DNA of 64,000 nucleotides from Bacillus sp. V5-8f (GTDB lineage: Bacteria; Bacillota; Bacilli; Bacillales; DSM-1321). Each line of letters begins with the position of its first letter. Within the stretch, counting starts at the first letter, position 1. The position numbers and the translations under genes were made by a program. This document shows positions 16,386 through 27,915 of the stretch, piece by piece. The notes under the pieces are model-generated. The model had not been told where the DNA came from. It saw only the letters and a list, made by a program, of their open reading frames with translations, and did not search any database. The DNA is taken from positions 62,001 to 126,000 of the forward strand of contig NZ_PGUW01000004.1 of assembly GCF_002863565.1 (NCBI RefSeq), read 5' to 3'.

Positions 16386-16414
16386 ATTGTATCAGACAGT
16401 CCGCTGTAATGCAA
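16386..16414 (-). promoter_or_regulatory. SigA-type promoter of rpsT
   Basis: Reading the minus strand, TTGCAT (-35) and TACAAT (-10) are separated by 17 bases, about 80 bases upstream of the rpsT start codon. Confidence 0.7.
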
Positions 16415-16518
16415 TACCGGAATAAGATTCTAAAAAGGAAATACTGTTCCCGCACAATGCTTTATCTCGTTACAAGTTATTGTACCAAAAAAGTGACGGT
16501 TAAAAAAGAGATATAAGA

Positions 16519-16548
16519 GAATGTCACAAGAAACTATGGAAAATACTA
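16519..16548 (+). promoter_or_regulatory. SigG-like promoter of gpr
   Basis: GAATG, 18 bases, then AATACTA. This fits the forespore SigG pattern (GHATR, 17-18 bases, CATWHTA) with one -10 mismatch. It lies about 40 bases before the gpr start. B. subtilis gpr is a SigF/SigG gene. Confidence 0.5.
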
Positions 16549-16586
16549 GATGTATCTTTTAAATTTATGATCCATAGGAGGAAGTC

Positions 16587-17705
16587 ATGAACAAACATCT
16601 TGACTTAAGCAAATATGCAGTAAGGACTGATCTCGCTGTTGAGGCCACAGAAATGGCCCTTGCCCAAAAAGGTATTGCCGGGGAAAAAAATATCTCGCAA
16701 ATTAAGGGAGTTGTTATAAAAGAAAAAGAAGTCGACGGTTTAACCATTTCCCTTGTTGAAATCACTTCAGAAGGGGAAAAGGAGCTAGGAAAAAAACAAG
16801 GGAGTTATTTAACGATTGAGGTGCAGGGAATCCGCCAGCAAGATACTGAATTGCAAAATAAAGTGGAAAAGGTATTTGCCGGTGAAATGGCACAGTTTTT
16901 AAAAAGGCTCAATATTCCAAAGGATGCAAGCTGCCTTGTCGTCGGCCTTGGAAATTGGAATGTTACGCCTGATGCTTTAGGGCCCGCCGTTGTGGAAAAT
17001 TTGGTGATTACAAGGCATTTGTTTCAATTGCAGCCGGACTCGGTTGCAGAAGGATTTCGTCCAGTCAGCGGTATTGCACCTGGGGTTATGGGCATCACCG
17101 GCATAGAAACAAGTGATATTATCCATGGCGTTATCGAAAAAAGCAAACCGGACTTTGTAATCGCGATCGATGCGCTCGCCGCCAGGTCGATTGAAAGAGT
17201 TAACTCGACGATCCAAATATCTGATTCAGGTATTCATCCGGGATCAGGGGTAGGGAATAAACGCAAGGAGCTAAGCAAAGAGACGCTTGGAATTCCTGTG
17301 ATTGCAGTGGGTATTCCCACCGTTGTAGATGCGGTTTCCATTACAAGCGATACAATTGATTTTATCCTCAAGCATTTTGGCAGTGAAATGCGGGAAGGGG
17401 GGCGTCCTTCACATTCGCTGGTGCCGGCCGGATTCAACTTTGGCCGGAAGAAAAAGCTGAAAGACGAAGACATGCCTGGTGTAGAACACCGAAAGACCTT
17501 CCTTGGGATAGTCGGCACGCTGCCTGAAGAGGAAAAGCGGCAGCTGATTAACGAGGTCCTATCACCAATCGGCCATAATCTGATGGTAACGCCTAAGGAA
17601 GTTGACGTGTTTATCGAAGACATGGCCAACCTGATTGCGGGAGGATTAAACGCAGCCCTTCACTATTCAATAGACCAGGAGAATACAGGTTACTATACCC
17701 GGTAA
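16587..17705 (+). CDS. gpr: GPR germination endopeptidase (spore protease)
   Basis: Degrades small acid-soluble spore proteins during germination (peptidase family A25). 372 residues. The propeptide [15 protein letters not shown] precedes LAVEA, the self-cleavage point known from B. megaterium, so mature enzyme would begin at Leu16. The family core [14 protein letters not shown] and AIDALAARS is present. Shine-Dalgarno TAGGAGGAAG. It heads gpr-spoIIP-yqxA and is made in the forespore as a zymogen. Confidence 0.96.
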   Translation: MNKHLDLSKYAVRTDLAVEATEMALAQKGIAGEKNISQIKGVVIKEKEVDGLTISLVEITSEGEKELGKKQGSYLTIEVQGIRQQDTELQNKVEKVFAGEMAQFLKRLNIPKDASCLVVGLGNWNVTPDALGPAVVENLVITRHLFQLQPDSVAEGFRPVSGIAPGVMGITGIETSDIIHGVIEKSKPDFVIAIDALAARSIERVNSTIQISDSGIHPGSGVGNKRKELSKETLGIPVIAVGIPTVVDAVSITSDTIDFILKHFGSEMREGGRPSHSLVPAGFNFGRKKKLKDEDMPGVEHRKTFLGIVGTLPEEEKRQLINEVLSPIGHNLMVTPKEVDVFIEDMANLIAGGLNAALHYSIDQENTGYYTR

Positions 17706-17801
17706 GCCACTATTGGATTTCATCAATCCTTGCACCTTTTCGGTTCTACTCTTTCTATTAAACCCATATGTATTAATAGACGCATATGAAAGGGTGGAAG
17801 G

Positions 17802-19001
17802 ATGAAAAGGAACCGGCACGCCGGAATATTTGCAGTAGTTAACGGATCCATGATCATAACAGGTTTTCTATCAATTCTCGCACTGCTTCTCTTAATATTC
17901 TCCATTAGCGGGATTCTTACATCTTTAAGGCCCGAATACAGGATCTCCTCTGATTCGGTCCATTCGGTAACAAACCATTTTTCCGGGAAGATGCTTTTTT
18001 CTTTAATGGCAAGTGAGAATCACAATTTTTTTCAAGCTATGCCAGAAGGAAAACCTGAAACTGGAATTACGACGCAAATCTTAAAAATGTCGGCGAATAT
18101 TTCATTGGATGACCCGAGAAGCCTGCTAGGCCGTGAACTTCCTGGATTCTCGATTTTCGACAGTGAGATCTTGTTGGCGGGTGAAGGTACAAATTATACA
18201 AACATGCCTATTGAATCATCACCTCCGGAAGAATTAATAACAAAAGGTACAGAGGCGTCGCTCAAAAATGTGGATGGTCTGGAGAATAATGAAAGGCAAG
18301 AACCAAAAGCCCCTGCAGTGACTACCAATGGCAGGAAGGTTGTGCAAATCTACCATACTCATAATAGGGAATCATTTTTACCTTATTTGAAAGGCGTTAC
18401 GAATCCCGATTTAGCGATGCATTCAAAAATAAATATCACCCGGCTTGGAGAAAGGCTTGTCGAGGACTTTCAGGAAAGGGGTATCGGTGCTTCCGTAGAC
18501 AAGACTGATATAACGGGCAATCTTAAGAAGAGAGGGCTCAGTTACAGTAAATCTTACAAGGAGTCCAGAGCCGTTATCGAAACTGTGATGGCTTCAAATA
18601 AGGATGTTGAATATATTATTGATATCCATCGCGATGCTCAGCGCAAAAAAGTAACGACCACACAAATTAATGGAAAAAGCTATGCGAAAATCGTATTCGT
18701 AATAGGCGGAAAAAATCCAAATGCTGAAAAAAATTATTCACTAGCAAGCAAGCTCCATAAGGAAATCCAGAAAAAATATCCCGGGCTCTCCAGGGGGATC
18801 ATTAAATATAATAGTGCACGGAATAACAGCGTCTATAACCAGGATTTAACAGGGAATGCGCTTTTGCTGGAAGTGGGTGGCGTCGATAATACGTTTGAAG
18901 AGATGTATTTGAGCGTGGACGCCTTTGCAGATGTGTTCAGCGAATACTATTTTGATGCTAAGGAAGTTGGGAATACTTCTGGTAACGCAGAACCGCAATA
19001 G
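17802..19001 (+). CDS. spoIIP: Stage II sporulation protein P
   Basis: Membrane-anchored peptidoglycan hydrolase (amidase and endopeptidase) that works with SpoIID and SpoIIM in septal thinning and engulfment. 399 residues: cytoplasmic basic start, one membrane span (about 18-40), then the SpoIIP domain with metal-ligand motifs IYHTHNRESF, YIIDIHRDAQ and LLLEVGGVDNT. Shine-Dalgarno AAGGGTGGAAGG. SigE control is expected, but no clean SigE promoter was seen in the gap after gpr. Confidence 0.95.
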   Translation: MKRNRHAGIFAVVNGSMIITGFLSILALLLLIFSISGILTSLRPEYRISSDSVHSVTNHFSGKMLFSLMASENHNFFQAMPEGKPETGITTQILKMSANISLDDPRSLLGRELPGFSIFDSEILLAGEGTNYTNMPIESSPPEELITKGTEASLKNVDGLENNERQEPKAPAVTTNGRKVVQIYHTHNRESFLPYLKGVTNPDLAMHSKINITRLGERLVEDFQERGIGASVDKTDITGNLKKRGLSYSKSYKESRAVIETVMASNKDVEYIIDIHRDAQRKKVTTTQINGKSYAKIVFVIGGKNPNAEKNYSLASKLHKEIQKKYPGLSRGIIKYNSARNNSVYNQDLTGNALLLEVGGVDNTFEEMYLSVDAFADVFSEYYFDAKEVGNTSGNAEPQ

Positions 19002-19025
19002 AGCCTTAAAAAGGAGTGACCATTC

Positions 19026-19352
19026 ATGATTCGGTTTTCACTTAAATGCTTCGGTATGATACTTTTGTTGTTTCTTGGGGTTTTGATAGGCATGCAACAC
19101 GCCAATCAAGGAATCAAGAAAATGAAAGGATATGATGATCCGGCGTTGCACAGTGCTTTTACCGTGAAGGAATCGAATCAAGGAGAAATGGAAGCAGCCA
19201 TTTTGGGAAAAAAGGTGACAAGCCATGACTTGGAACAGAAGAAACAAAAGTTGGAGGAAATGAAAGCCTTCAATTTCTTCTCAACAATTGGAAAAAAGCT
19301 TGCAGAAGCTATTTCCGCCATAGTTAATACGCTAATACAAAAACTAATTTAG
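19026..19352 (+). CDS. yqxA: YqxA family protein (DUF3679)
   Basis: A 108-residue protein with one N-terminal membrane span (FGMILLLFLGVLIGMQHANQG, about 9-29) and a charged extracytoplasmic part with a coiled-coil-like stretch (LEQKKQKLEEMKAF) and a C-terminal amphipathic helix. It is found between spoIIP and lepA in Bacillus genomes. Function unknown; co-transcription with spoIIP (24-base gap) suggests a sporulation role. Confidence 0.85.
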   Translation: MIRFSLKCFGMILLLFLGVLIGMQHANQGIKKMKGYDDPALHSAFTVKESNQGEMEAAILGKKVTSHDLEQKKQKLEEMKAFNFFSTIGKKLAEAISAIVNTLIQKLI

Positions 19353-19410
19353 CGGGGTCAGTCCCCCGGTGCGTTAATGCTATAAAGCACCGGGGGACTG
19401 ACCCCGTTTT
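19353..19410 (+). repeat. Long palindrome, terminator or REP-like element, after yqxA
   Basis: CGGGGTCAGTCCCCCGGTGC and its exact reverse complement flank a 14-base loop (20-bp perfect stem), followed by TTTT. It begins at the base after the yqxA stop. GGGGTCAGTCCCC is, as far as I recall, a palindromic core repeated in many Bacillus genomes, so this may be a REP-like element serving as a terminator. Confidence 0.75.
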
Positions 19411-19418
19411 GATTGTTA

Positions 19419-19447
19419 TTGAATGTTGCTTTGGGTACTGCTATAAT
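19419..19447 (+). promoter_or_regulatory. SigA-type promoter of lepA
   Basis: TTGAAT, 17 bases, TATAAT. The predicted start point is about 35 bases before the lepA start codon and just downstream of the yqxA palindrome. Confidence 0.7.
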
Positions 19448-19490
19448 GAAAAATAGTGTATTTGTGCTCAGAAGAGTAGGAGTGAACGTT

Positions 19491-21326
19491 TTGAATAGAG
19501 AAGAAAAACTAAAGAGACAGTCAAGAATCCGTAACTTTTCCATTATCGCACACATCGACCACGGGAAATCTACTCTGGCTGACCGTATTTTAGAGAAGAC
19601 GAACGCCCTGGCCCAGCGCGAGATGAAAAGCCAGCTCTTGGATTCTATGGATCTGGAGCGGGAACGCGGGATTACAATTAAATTAAATGCCGTTCAATTG
19701 AAATACAATGCCAAGGACGGAGAAGAATATATATTCCATTTGATAGATACACCGGGACATGTCGACTTTACCTATGAAGTTTCCCGATCATTGGCAGCTT
19801 GTGAAGGTGCAATTCTGGTGGTTGATGCTGCTCAAGGAATCGAAGCCCAAACGCTTGCGAATGTGTATCTGGCATTAGATAATAACCTGGAAATATTACC
19901 GATCATAAATAAGATCGATTTACCAAGCGCAGATCCTGAACGGGTGCGAAATGAAATAGAAGAAGTTATTGGCCTGGATGCATCGGAAGCCGTACTGGCC
20001 TCCGCAAAGGCGGGAATCGGGATTGAAGATATTCTGGAGCAGGTCGTAGAACTTGTACCACCACCGCAAGGAGACCCTGAGGCCCCGCTAAAAGCTCTTA
20101 TTTTCGACTCCTTCTATGATGCCTATCGCGGAGTTGTAGCCTATATTCGTGTTGTTGAAGGTTCTGTAAAGCCTGGCGACAAAATCAGGATGATGGCTAC
20201 TGGCAAGGAATTCGAGGTTACGGAAGTCGGCGTGCACACACCAAAAGAACAACAGCGTGATGAACTCACCGTCGGGGATGTAGGTTTTTTAACCGCATCT
20301 ATTAAAAATGTCGGCGATACACGTGTGGGTGACACGATTACAAATGCAAAAAACGGTGCCACAGAAGCGCTGCCAGGTTATCGCAGACTGAACCCGATGG
20401 TTTACTGCGGATTATATCCGATTGATTCAGCCAAGTTCAACGATTTGCGGGAGGCGCTGGAGAAACTAGAGCTCAACGATTCTGCCCTCCAGTTTGAACC
20501 GGAAACATCACAGGCTTTAGGCTTTGGCTTCCGATGCGGTTTCCTCGGCCTGTTGCATATGGAAATCATCCAGGAGCGGATCGAGCGTGAATTTAAGATT
20601 GATTTAATTACGACAGCGCCGAGTGTAATCTATGACGTTGTTATGACCGACGGAGCAACCATAAAGGTGGATAACCCATCGAACATGCCCGACCCGCAAA
20701 AAATTGAACGTGTAGAAGAACCATATGTCAAGGCGACAATGATGGCACCAAATGATTATGTTGGTGCAATTATGGAGCTTTGCCAGGAAAAACGCGGCAT
20801 ATTTATTGACATGCAATATATGGATGAAACACGAGTTAGCATCGTATATGAAATACCGCTTTCTGAAATCGTTTATGACTTCTTTGACCAATTGAAGTCT
20901 AATACAAAAGGATATGCTTCCTTCGACTATGAACTGATTGGCTATAAGACATCAAAGTTGGTCAAAATGGACATTCTGCTTAACGGAGAAACAGTCGATG
21001 CATTAAGCTTCATTGTCCACCGCGACTTTGCCTATGACCGTGGGAAAGTGATTGTTGAAAAGCTGAAAACCTTGATACCTAGGCAACAATTCGAGGTTCC
21101 AATCCAGGCGGCTATTGGCACGAAAATCATCGCGCGGTCTACAATCAGCGCTATGCGAAAAAATGTACTTGCCAAGTGTTACGGCGGGGACATCTCACGT
21201 AAGCGAAAGTTACTCGAAAAGCAAAAAGAGGGCAAAAAGCGCATGAAGCAAGTAGGTTCTGTAGAGGTGCCGCAAGAAGCGTTCATGGCTGTGTTGAAAA
21301 TGGACGATACAACACCGAAAAATTAA
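19491..21326 (+). CDS. lepA: Elongation factor 4 (LepA)
   Basis: Ribosome-associated translational GTPase acting on stalled or mistranslocated ribosomes and in 30S biogenesis. Motifs: G1 AHIDHGKST, switch RERGITIK, G3 DTPGH, G4 NKID, then EF-G-like domains and the LepA-specific C-terminus ([18 protein letters not shown]). The TTG at 19491 is chosen because AGGAGTG lies 8 bases upstream and the resulting 611-residue length matches the family; earlier in-frame codons would extend it without a ribosome site. Confidence 0.96.
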   Translation: MNREEKLKRQSRIRNFSIIAHIDHGKSTLADRILEKTNALAQREMKSQLLDSMDLERERGITIKLNAVQLKYNAKDGEEYIFHLIDTPGHVDFTYEVSRSLAACEGAILVVDAAQGIEAQTLANVYLALDNNLEILPIINKIDLPSADPERVRNEIEEVIGLDASEAVLASAKAGIGIEDILEQVVELVPPPQGDPEAPLKALIFDSFYDAYRGVVAYIRVVEGSVKPGDKIRMMATGKEFEVTEVGVHTPKEQQRDELTVGDVGFLTASIKNVGDTRVGDTITNAKNGATEALPGYRRLNPMVYCGLYPIDSAKFNDLREALEKLELNDSALQFEPETSQALGFGFRCGFLGLLHMEIIQERIEREFKIDLITTAPSVIYDVVMTDGATIKVDNPSNMPDPQKIERVEEPYVKATMMAPNDYVGAIMELCQEKRGIFIDMQYMDETRVSIVYEIPLSEIVYDFFDQLKSNTKGYASFDYELIGYKTSKLVKMDILLNGETVDALSFIVHRDFAYDRGKVIVEKLKTLIPRQQFEVPIQAAIGTKIIARSTISAMRKNVLAKCYGGDISRKRKLLEKQKEGKKRMKQVGSVEVPQEAFMAVLKMDDTTPKN

Positions 21327-21339
21327 AAAGCATATAAGG

Positions 21340-21380
21340 GAGGTTAGATTTATCGTTCAACCGATATCTAACCTCTTTTT
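21340..21380 (+). terminator. lepA terminator
   Basis: GAGGTTAGAT pairs with ATCTAACCTC, with additional inner pairing, followed by five T. Confidence 0.8.
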
Positions 21381-21409
21381 ATATCGTCCCCAAGGAGGTT
21401 GTTTTAGAA

Positions 21410-22549
21410 ATGATTAAAAGTGCCTATATCCACATCCCATTTTGTGAGCATATTTGTCATTATTGTGATTTTAATAAAGTGTTTTTACAAGGACAACCTG
21501 TAGATCGCTATTTAAATGTGCTGAAAAGAGAAATGCAGCTTTCCCTTGAAAAATATCCCCAGGATCATTTGGAAACAATTTTTGTTGGAGGCGGGACACC
21601 GACTTCCTTAAATGAAAAACAGCTGGAATTTCTTTGTCATTCGATCAAAGAAACCTTGCCGTTTGGCAAGAATATTGAATACACATTTGAGGCTAACCCT
21701 GGAGACCTTTCTGAAGAAAAGCTATCCATTTTATATAATGCGGGTGTAAACCGGCTAAGTTTCGGAGTTCAAAGCTTTAATGACGAGCTATTAAAAAAAA
21801 TCGGAAGAACTCATCGCACACGTGACGTATATGAAACGATAGAAAAAGCACAAAAGATCGGATTTTCAAATATAAGTATTGATTTGATTTACGGTCTGCC
21901 TGGCCAGACAATGGAGGATTTTACAGATACGATGGAAAAAGCGCTGGCGCTAGATTTACCACATTACTCTGGATACTCCTTGATCGTTGAGCCGAAAACA
22001 GTGTTTTATAATTTAATGCAAAAGGGAAAATTGCAATTGCCTCCCCAGGAACTCGAAGCAAGCATGTATGAACGGTTAATGGATAGGATGGAAAAGCAAG
22101 GGCTTAACCAATATGAGATTAGTAACTTTGCAAAACCCGGGTTTGAAAGCCGCCACAACCTTACCTATTGGAACAACGAGGAGTATTTCGGTTTCGGTGC
22201 GGGTGCGCATGGTTACGTTTCGGGCAAAAGAGTTGCAAACTATGGGCCTTTAAAAAAATATATGACTCCTCTCGAGGAAGGGAAATTGCCGCTCATAGAG
22301 GAACATCTTGTGCCCGTTGCAGAACAAATGGAAGAGGAAATGTTCCTTGGATTAAGAAAAAATGAGGGTGTCTCGCTTGAACTATTCAGGAAGAAGTTTT
22401 CTGTTGAGATGTCAAAGGTATTCGGAGAACCGCTTGAAGAACAGCGCAAGCTCGGATTGATTGAAATGAATACTGATTGTGTGCGCCTTACGCGCAAAGG
22501 AAAGCTGCTTGGCAATGAAGTGTTCCAATCTTTTTTGGGCATAATCTAA
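21410..22549 (+). CDS. hemW: Radical SAM heme chaperone HemW
   Basis: Formerly annotated as oxygen-independent coproporphyrinogen III oxidase. The 379-residue protein has the HemW-type cluster motif C-x3-C-x2-C (CEHICHYCDF, about residues 11-20), GGGTPTSL, the radical SAM core, and the C-terminal HemW domain (YEISNFAKPG, RHNLTYWNNEEYFGFGAGAHGY). This supports a heme-insertion role rather than true HemN activity. Shine-Dalgarno CAAGGAGGTTG. It precedes hrcA as in B. subtilis. Confidence 0.92.
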   Translation: MIKSAYIHIPFCEHICHYCDFNKVFLQGQPVDRYLNVLKREMQLSLEKYPQDHLETIFVGGGTPTSLNEKQLEFLCHSIKETLPFGKNIEYTFEANPGDLSEEKLSILYNAGVNRLSFGVQSFNDELLKKIGRTHRTRDVYETIEKAQKIGFSNISIDLIYGLPGQTMEDFTDTMEKALALDLPHYSGYSLIVEPKTVFYNLMQKGKLQLPPQELEASMYERLMDRMEKQGLNQYEISNFAKPGFESRHNLTYWNNEEYFGFGAGAHGYVSGKRVANYGPLKKYMTPLEEGKLPLIEEHLVPVAEQMEEEMFLGLRKNEGVSLELFRKKFSVEMSKVFGEPLEEQRKLGLIEMNTDCVRLTRKGKLLGNEVFQSFLGII

Positions 22550-22553
22550 ACCG

Positions 22554-22580
22554 TTGACATCACTAACGTCATTTGATAAT
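22554..22580 (+). promoter_or_regulatory. Vegetative promoter of the hrcA operon
   Basis: TTGACA is followed, after 15 bases, by GATAAT (a short spacer; a slightly shifted AT-rich -10 is possible). It overlaps the end of hemW and lies directly upstream of the CIRCE operator. Confidence 0.6.
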
Positions 22581-22592
22581 TTATTAATAGTA

Positions 22593-22619
22593 TTAGCACT
22601 CAAGCACATAGAGTGCTAA
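22593..22619 (+). promoter_or_regulatory. CIRCE operator
   Basis: TTAGCACTC, nine bases, GAGTGCTAA: a perfect match to the HrcA-binding inverted repeat. It lies between the promoter and hrcA, so HrcA represses its own operon and heat relieves this. Confidence 0.97.
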
Positions 22620-22634
22620 CAGGGGTGAACAATG

Positions 22635-23666
22635 ATGCTGACTGAAAGACAATTACTAATACTTCAGGTCATTATCGATGAATTCATTCGAAGCGCACAG
22701 CCCATTGGATCGAGAAGCCTGTCGAAAAAGGATGAAATAAACTTTAGCTCAGCTACGATCCGTAATGAAATGGCAGACCTTGAAGAACTAGGGTTTATTG
22801 AAAAAACCCATACCTCTTCTGGTCGAGTTCCTTCAGAAAAAGGGTATAGATATTATGTAGACCACTTAATGCCGCCACAGGCATTGAAATTAGCTGATAT
22901 GCAAAAGATTAAGTCTGTCTTTGCAGAGCGCATCTATGAAATGGAAAAGATTGTGCAGAAATCGGCGCAAATTTTATCCGAGTTAACAAACTATACAGCT
23001 ATAGCTCTAGGTCCTAAGGTCAAGGAAAATAAACTTAGGAAAATCCAAATTGTCCCCTTGAATAAAGAAACGGCGATTGCGATCATTGTTACTGATACAG
23101 GCCATGTGGAAAATAAAATGTTTTCATTACCGCCTTCTTTTGACGTAAATGAAATCGAAAAGATGGCTAACATCCTTAATGACCGGCTCACTGGAGTTCC
23201 GCTTATGGAATTGAAAGATAAGATTTATAAGGAAATAGTCGTGTTGTTAAGGCAGCATCTTCACAACTATGACGAGATTCTAGGGACGCTAGCGGATACA
23301 TTGGACGTTTCCAAGCCTAGAAAGCTTTTCTTCGGCGGGAAAACAAATATGTTAAGCCAGCCGGAATTCCATGATATCGACAGGGTTAAATCGCTTTTAT
23401 CAATGATTGAACAGGAAAAGGGAATCTATGAACTGATGAAACAAAACCCTGCAGGTATCCATGTGAAAATTGGCCGGGAAAATAATAACTCGGTGCTAGA
23501 AGATTGTAGCTTTATAACGGCCACGTACTCCATGGGGCATGAAGAAGTAGGAACCATAGCGATTCTTGGGCCGACAAGGATGGAATACTCCAGGGTCATC
23601 AGCCTGCTTCATTTTTTTACTGCTGATTTAACGGCCCTATTGACAAAGTTGTATCAAAAGCAATAG
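22635..23666 (+). CDS. hrcA: Heat-inducible transcription repressor HrcA
   Basis: Repressor of class I heat-shock genes; it binds CIRCE and is kept active by GroE. The 343-residue protein has an N-terminal winged helix ([23 protein letters not shown]) followed by [31 protein letters not shown], then the GAF-like and insert domains. Two ATG codons are adjacent; the second (22635) sits at better distance from AGGGGTG and gives the family-standard MLT start. Confidence 0.97.
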   Translation: MLTERQLLILQVIIDEFIRSAQPIGSRSLSKKDEINFSSATIRNEMADLEELGFIEKTHTSSGRVPSEKGYRYYVDHLMPPQALKLADMQKIKSVFAERIYEMEKIVQKSAQILSELTNYTAIALGPKVKENKLRKIQIVPLNKETAIAIIVTDTGHVENKMFSLPPSFDVNEIEKMANILNDRLTGVPLMELKDKIYKEIVVLLRQHLHNYDEILGTLADTLDVSKPRKLFFGGKTNMLSQPEFHDIDRVKSLLSMIEQEKGIYELMKQNPAGIHVKIGRENNNSVLEDCSFITATYSMGHEEVGTIAILGPTRMEYSRVISLLHFFTADLTALLTKLYQKQ

Positions 23667-23788
23667 CAAAGGCAATATTGTTAGGGTGCGGGGGCTTCCT
23701 GCTCCCCGTTCCTTTGTTGTGCTTTCATGTATGTATTACAATAATATTAAATTGCTTTTTTAAACTAGGTATAAATTCAATGAAGTGA

Positions 23789-23938
23789 TATCCAGCTACT
23801 ACGTACATGGAGGTACTAGTGCCGACGTTGCCACAGGACGTGGTGTTCTTAGTTGGCCAGCGCTCAGTCTGAAGCACAGGACGTACCAAAAAGTCGACGT
23901 TCCTTGTGTTTGGGTGCTTCCGCATTTATTATAGGGAG
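23789..23938 (+). repeat. Family A intergenic repeat, copy A2 (hrcA/grpE)
   Basis: About 65 bases (ACGTACATGG through GGCCAGCGCTCAG) align with copy A4 at 42801 with differences that are nearly all transitions. A nested hairpin is predicted: GCCGAC (23821) with GTTGGC (23852) outside GCCAC (23830) with GTGGT (23840). The 3' edge GGTGCTTCCGC runs through TTTATTATA straight into GGGAGGTG, the grpE Shine-Dalgarno. It occupies most of the 281-base hrcA-grpE gap. Confidence 0.8.
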
Positions 23939-23947
23939 GTGAAAGTA

Positions 23948-24541
23948 ATGACAGAAGAAAAGAAGAATGAAAACATTGGTGAAACTGAAACAGTTCAAGA
24001 AACCGAGGCAGAAGCGATCTTTGCTGAGGCGGATAAAATAGAAGAGGGAACTTCAGAGGAAGCTCATGAAGCTAATAAACAGGATCCGGCACAGGTGAAA
24101 ATTGCTGAACTTGAAGCGAAGGTTGAAGAAATGGAAAACCGTTATCTAAGGCTGCAAGCAGATTTTGATAATGCCAGACGCCGGGCTAGATTAGACCTGG
24201 AAGCTGCCAGGAAATACAGGGCCCAGGACTTAGCGTCCGACTTGCTGCCAGCTATAGATAACTTTGAGAGGGCCACTAAAGTCGAAGCTGATAACGAGCA
24301 GACAAAATCCTTGCTTCAAGGTATGGATATGGTTTATAAAAGCTTGCTCGAGGCCTTGAAAAAAGAAGGCATCGAACCAATCGAGGCTGTGGGGAAAGAA
24401 TTCGACCCACATTTACACCAGGCTGTGATGCAGGTCCAGGATGAGGATTTTGGATCCAATGTTGTGGTAGAGGAATTTCAAAAAGGATACATGCTTAAAG
24501 ACCGTGTCCTTCGCCCTGCAATGGTAAAAGTGAACGAATGA
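23948..24541 (+). CDS. grpE: Nucleotide exchange factor GrpE
   Basis: Releases ADP from DnaK. 197 residues: a long acidic, probably disordered N-terminus (to about 60), a coiled-coil ([20 protein letters not shown]), the signature [10 protein letters not shown], and the C-terminal beta domain ([28 protein letters not shown]). The ATG at 23948 follows TAGGGAGGTGAAAG. Normally close behind hrcA; here separated by repeat A2. Confidence 0.97.
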   Translation: MTEEKKNENIGETETVQETEAEAIFAEADKIEEGTSEEAHEANKQDPAQVKIAELEAKVEEMENRYLRLQADFDNARRRARLDLEAARKYRAQDLASDLLPAIDNFERATKVEADNEQTKSLLQGMDMVYKSLLEALKKEGIEPIEAVGKEFDPHLHQAVMQVQDEDFGSNVVVEEFQKGYMLKDRVLRPAMVKVNE

Positions 24542-24556
24542 GCCCTACATAAATAA

Positions 24557-26404
<1,848 letters not shown>

Positions 26405-26431
26405 TAGAAATCTATAAACCTTTTTGCAGCA

Positions 26432-26468
26432 AAAGTCAAAGTCAGGTTATCTTGGCTTTGGCTTTTTT
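26432..26468 (+). terminator. dnaK terminator
   Basis: AAGTCAAAGTCA pairs with TGGCTTTGGCTT (12 pairs, two G-T), followed by TTTTTTC. It would limit transcription from the CIRCE promoter into dnaJ. Confidence 0.8.
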
Positions 26469-26509
26469 CATTTAAGTATAAATTGGCAGCAACGATGTTG
26501 AGGTGGCGT

Positions 26510-26592
26510 AGTGGTTAAGTTTAAGAATAAAGTGGAACACAGGCAAGAACACTACGTCCTGTGACAACGCCTGTGTGACCCGCGTTCTGTGC
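26510..26592 (-). repeat. Family A repeat, reverse copy A6 (dnaK/dnaJ)
   Basis: On the minus strand GTTGTCACAGGACGTAGTG then TTCTT matches the family A core of copy A2. It is flanked by an 8-bp perfect outer stem ACACAGGC/GCCTGTGT (26569-26576 with 26537-26544), a different sequence from the outer stems of A2 and A4 but in the same position. It is the only family A copy here on the minus strand. Confidence 0.6.
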
Positions 26593-26648
26593 GGCTAACT
26601 CCCCTCTGTCTTCGCCTTTTAAGGCTCTCCAATCGGTGAGTTTTCTCC
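26593..26648 (-). repeat. Family B repeat, reverse copy
   Basis: On the minus strand it reads AGAAAACTCACCG, then a GCCTT/AAGGC hairpin, then GCGAAGACAGAG, as in the forward copy at 13881. It directly adjoins copy A6 of family A. Confidence 0.65.
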
Positions 26649-26710
26649 ATCTGTAAATCAAAGAGGAAAGGGAATACCCTTGCGGAACAGTTACAAGTGC
26701 TCTTTTCTTA

Positions 26711-26740
26711 TTGCAACAGTAGCTTTAAAAATGATAAAAT
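26711..26740 (+). promoter_or_regulatory. Candidate vegetative promoter of dnaJ
   Basis: TTGCAA, 18 bases, TAAAAT (or 16 bases to GATAAA), followed by a small ATCGTT/AACGAT hairpin. No CIRCE is present. With the dnaK terminator and repeats upstream, it suggests that dnaJ is partly transcribed on its own. Confidence 0.45.
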
Positions 26741-26776
26741 TATCGTTATGTGAAACGATTCGGGAGTGGATTAACA

Positions 26777-27895
26777 ATGAGTAAACGCGATTACTATGAA
26801 GTGCTAGGGATATCCAAAAGCGCTTCTAAAGATGAGATAAAAAAGGCATATCGTAAGCTCTCCAAAAAATATCACCCTGATATAAACAAGGAAGCTGATG
26901 CAGCAGATAAATTCAAGGAAATAACGGAAGCGTATGAAGTGTTAAGCGATGACCAAAAGAAAGCCCATTATGACCAATTCGGCCATACAGATCCAAACCA
27001 GGGGTTTGGCGGCGCGGATTTTGGCGGCTTTGGCGGTTTCGAGGATATTTTTAGCACCTTCTTTGGCGGAGGTGGCCGAAGAAGGGATCCTAATGCCCCG
27101 CGCCAGGGTGCTGACCTTCAATACACCATGACTCTTTCTTTTGAGGAAGCAGTATTTGGGAAAGAAACTGAAATCGAGATTCCGCGTGAAGAAGAGTGTG
27201 AAACATGTAAAGGTACCGGGGCTAAGCCAGGAACAAAAGTAAACACATGCTCCCACTGTCAAGGAACCGGTCAAATAAGTGTTGAACAAAATACCCCGCT
27301 CGGACGGATTGTGAATAGAAGAACCTGCCATCACTGCCAGGGAACAGGGAAGATCATTCCTGAGAAATGCTCCACTTGCGGCGGCTCAGGTAAGGTAAGG
27401 AAACGGAAAAAAATCCAGGTTAAGGTTCCGGCTGGAATCGATGACGGCCAGCAGTTGCGGGTATCTGGACAGGGTGAACCTGGAATCAACGGCGGGCCTG
27501 CAGGAGATTTATATGTTGTATTCCATGTCCGCTCCCATGAATTCTTTGAGCGCGATGGGGATGACGTTTATTGCGAAATGCCGATCACGTTTGCCCAGGC
27601 AGCTCTTGGTGATGAGATAGAAGTGCCAACACTGCATGGCAAAGTAAAATTGAAAGTGCCTACCGGAACACAGACAGGAACGCGGTTCCGTTTAAGGGGT
27701 AAAGGTATACCAAATGTCAGGGGCTATGGCCAAGGAGACCAACACGTAGTAATCCTCGTAGTAACACCAAGAAAATTAACGGAAAAACAAAAGCAGCTGC
27801 TTAAGGAATTTGCGGATATCAGCGGACAAGTTTCCCCTGATGAACAAGAGGAAAGCTTTTTTGCTAAAGTTAAGCGGGCTTTTAAAGGTGATTAA
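26777..27895 (+). CDS. dnaJ: Chaperone protein DnaJ (Hsp40)
   Basis: Co-chaperone that stimulates DnaK ATPase and delivers substrates. 372 residues: J domain with KYHPDIN, a Gly/Phe-rich linker (about 75-105), four CxxCxGxG zinc repeats ([32 protein letters not shown]) and C-terminal substrate domains. The ATG at 26777 gives the standard [11 protein letters not shown] start. It is separated from dnaK by about 370 bases holding a terminator and two repeats. Confidence 0.97.
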   Translation: MSKRDYYEVLGISKSASKDEIKKAYRKLSKKYHPDINKEADAADKFKEITEAYEVLSDDQKKAHYDQFGHTDPNQGFGGADFGGFGGFEDIFSTFFGGGGRRRDPNAPRQGADLQYTMTLSFEEAVFGKETEIEIPREEECETCKGTGAKPGTKVNTCSHCQGTGQISVEQNTPLGRIVNRRTCHHCQGTGKIIPEKCSTCGGSGKVRKRKKIQVKVPAGIDDGQQLRVSGQGEPGINGGPAGDLYVVFHVRSHEFFERDGDDVYCEMPITFAQAALGDEIEVPTLHGKVKLKVPTGTQTGTRFRLRGKGIPNVRGYGQGDQHVVILVVTPRKLTEKQKQLLKEFADISGQVSPDEQEESFFAKVKRAFKGD

Positions 27896-27915
27896 TAGAA
27901 ACAGGAGTGGTAGAG

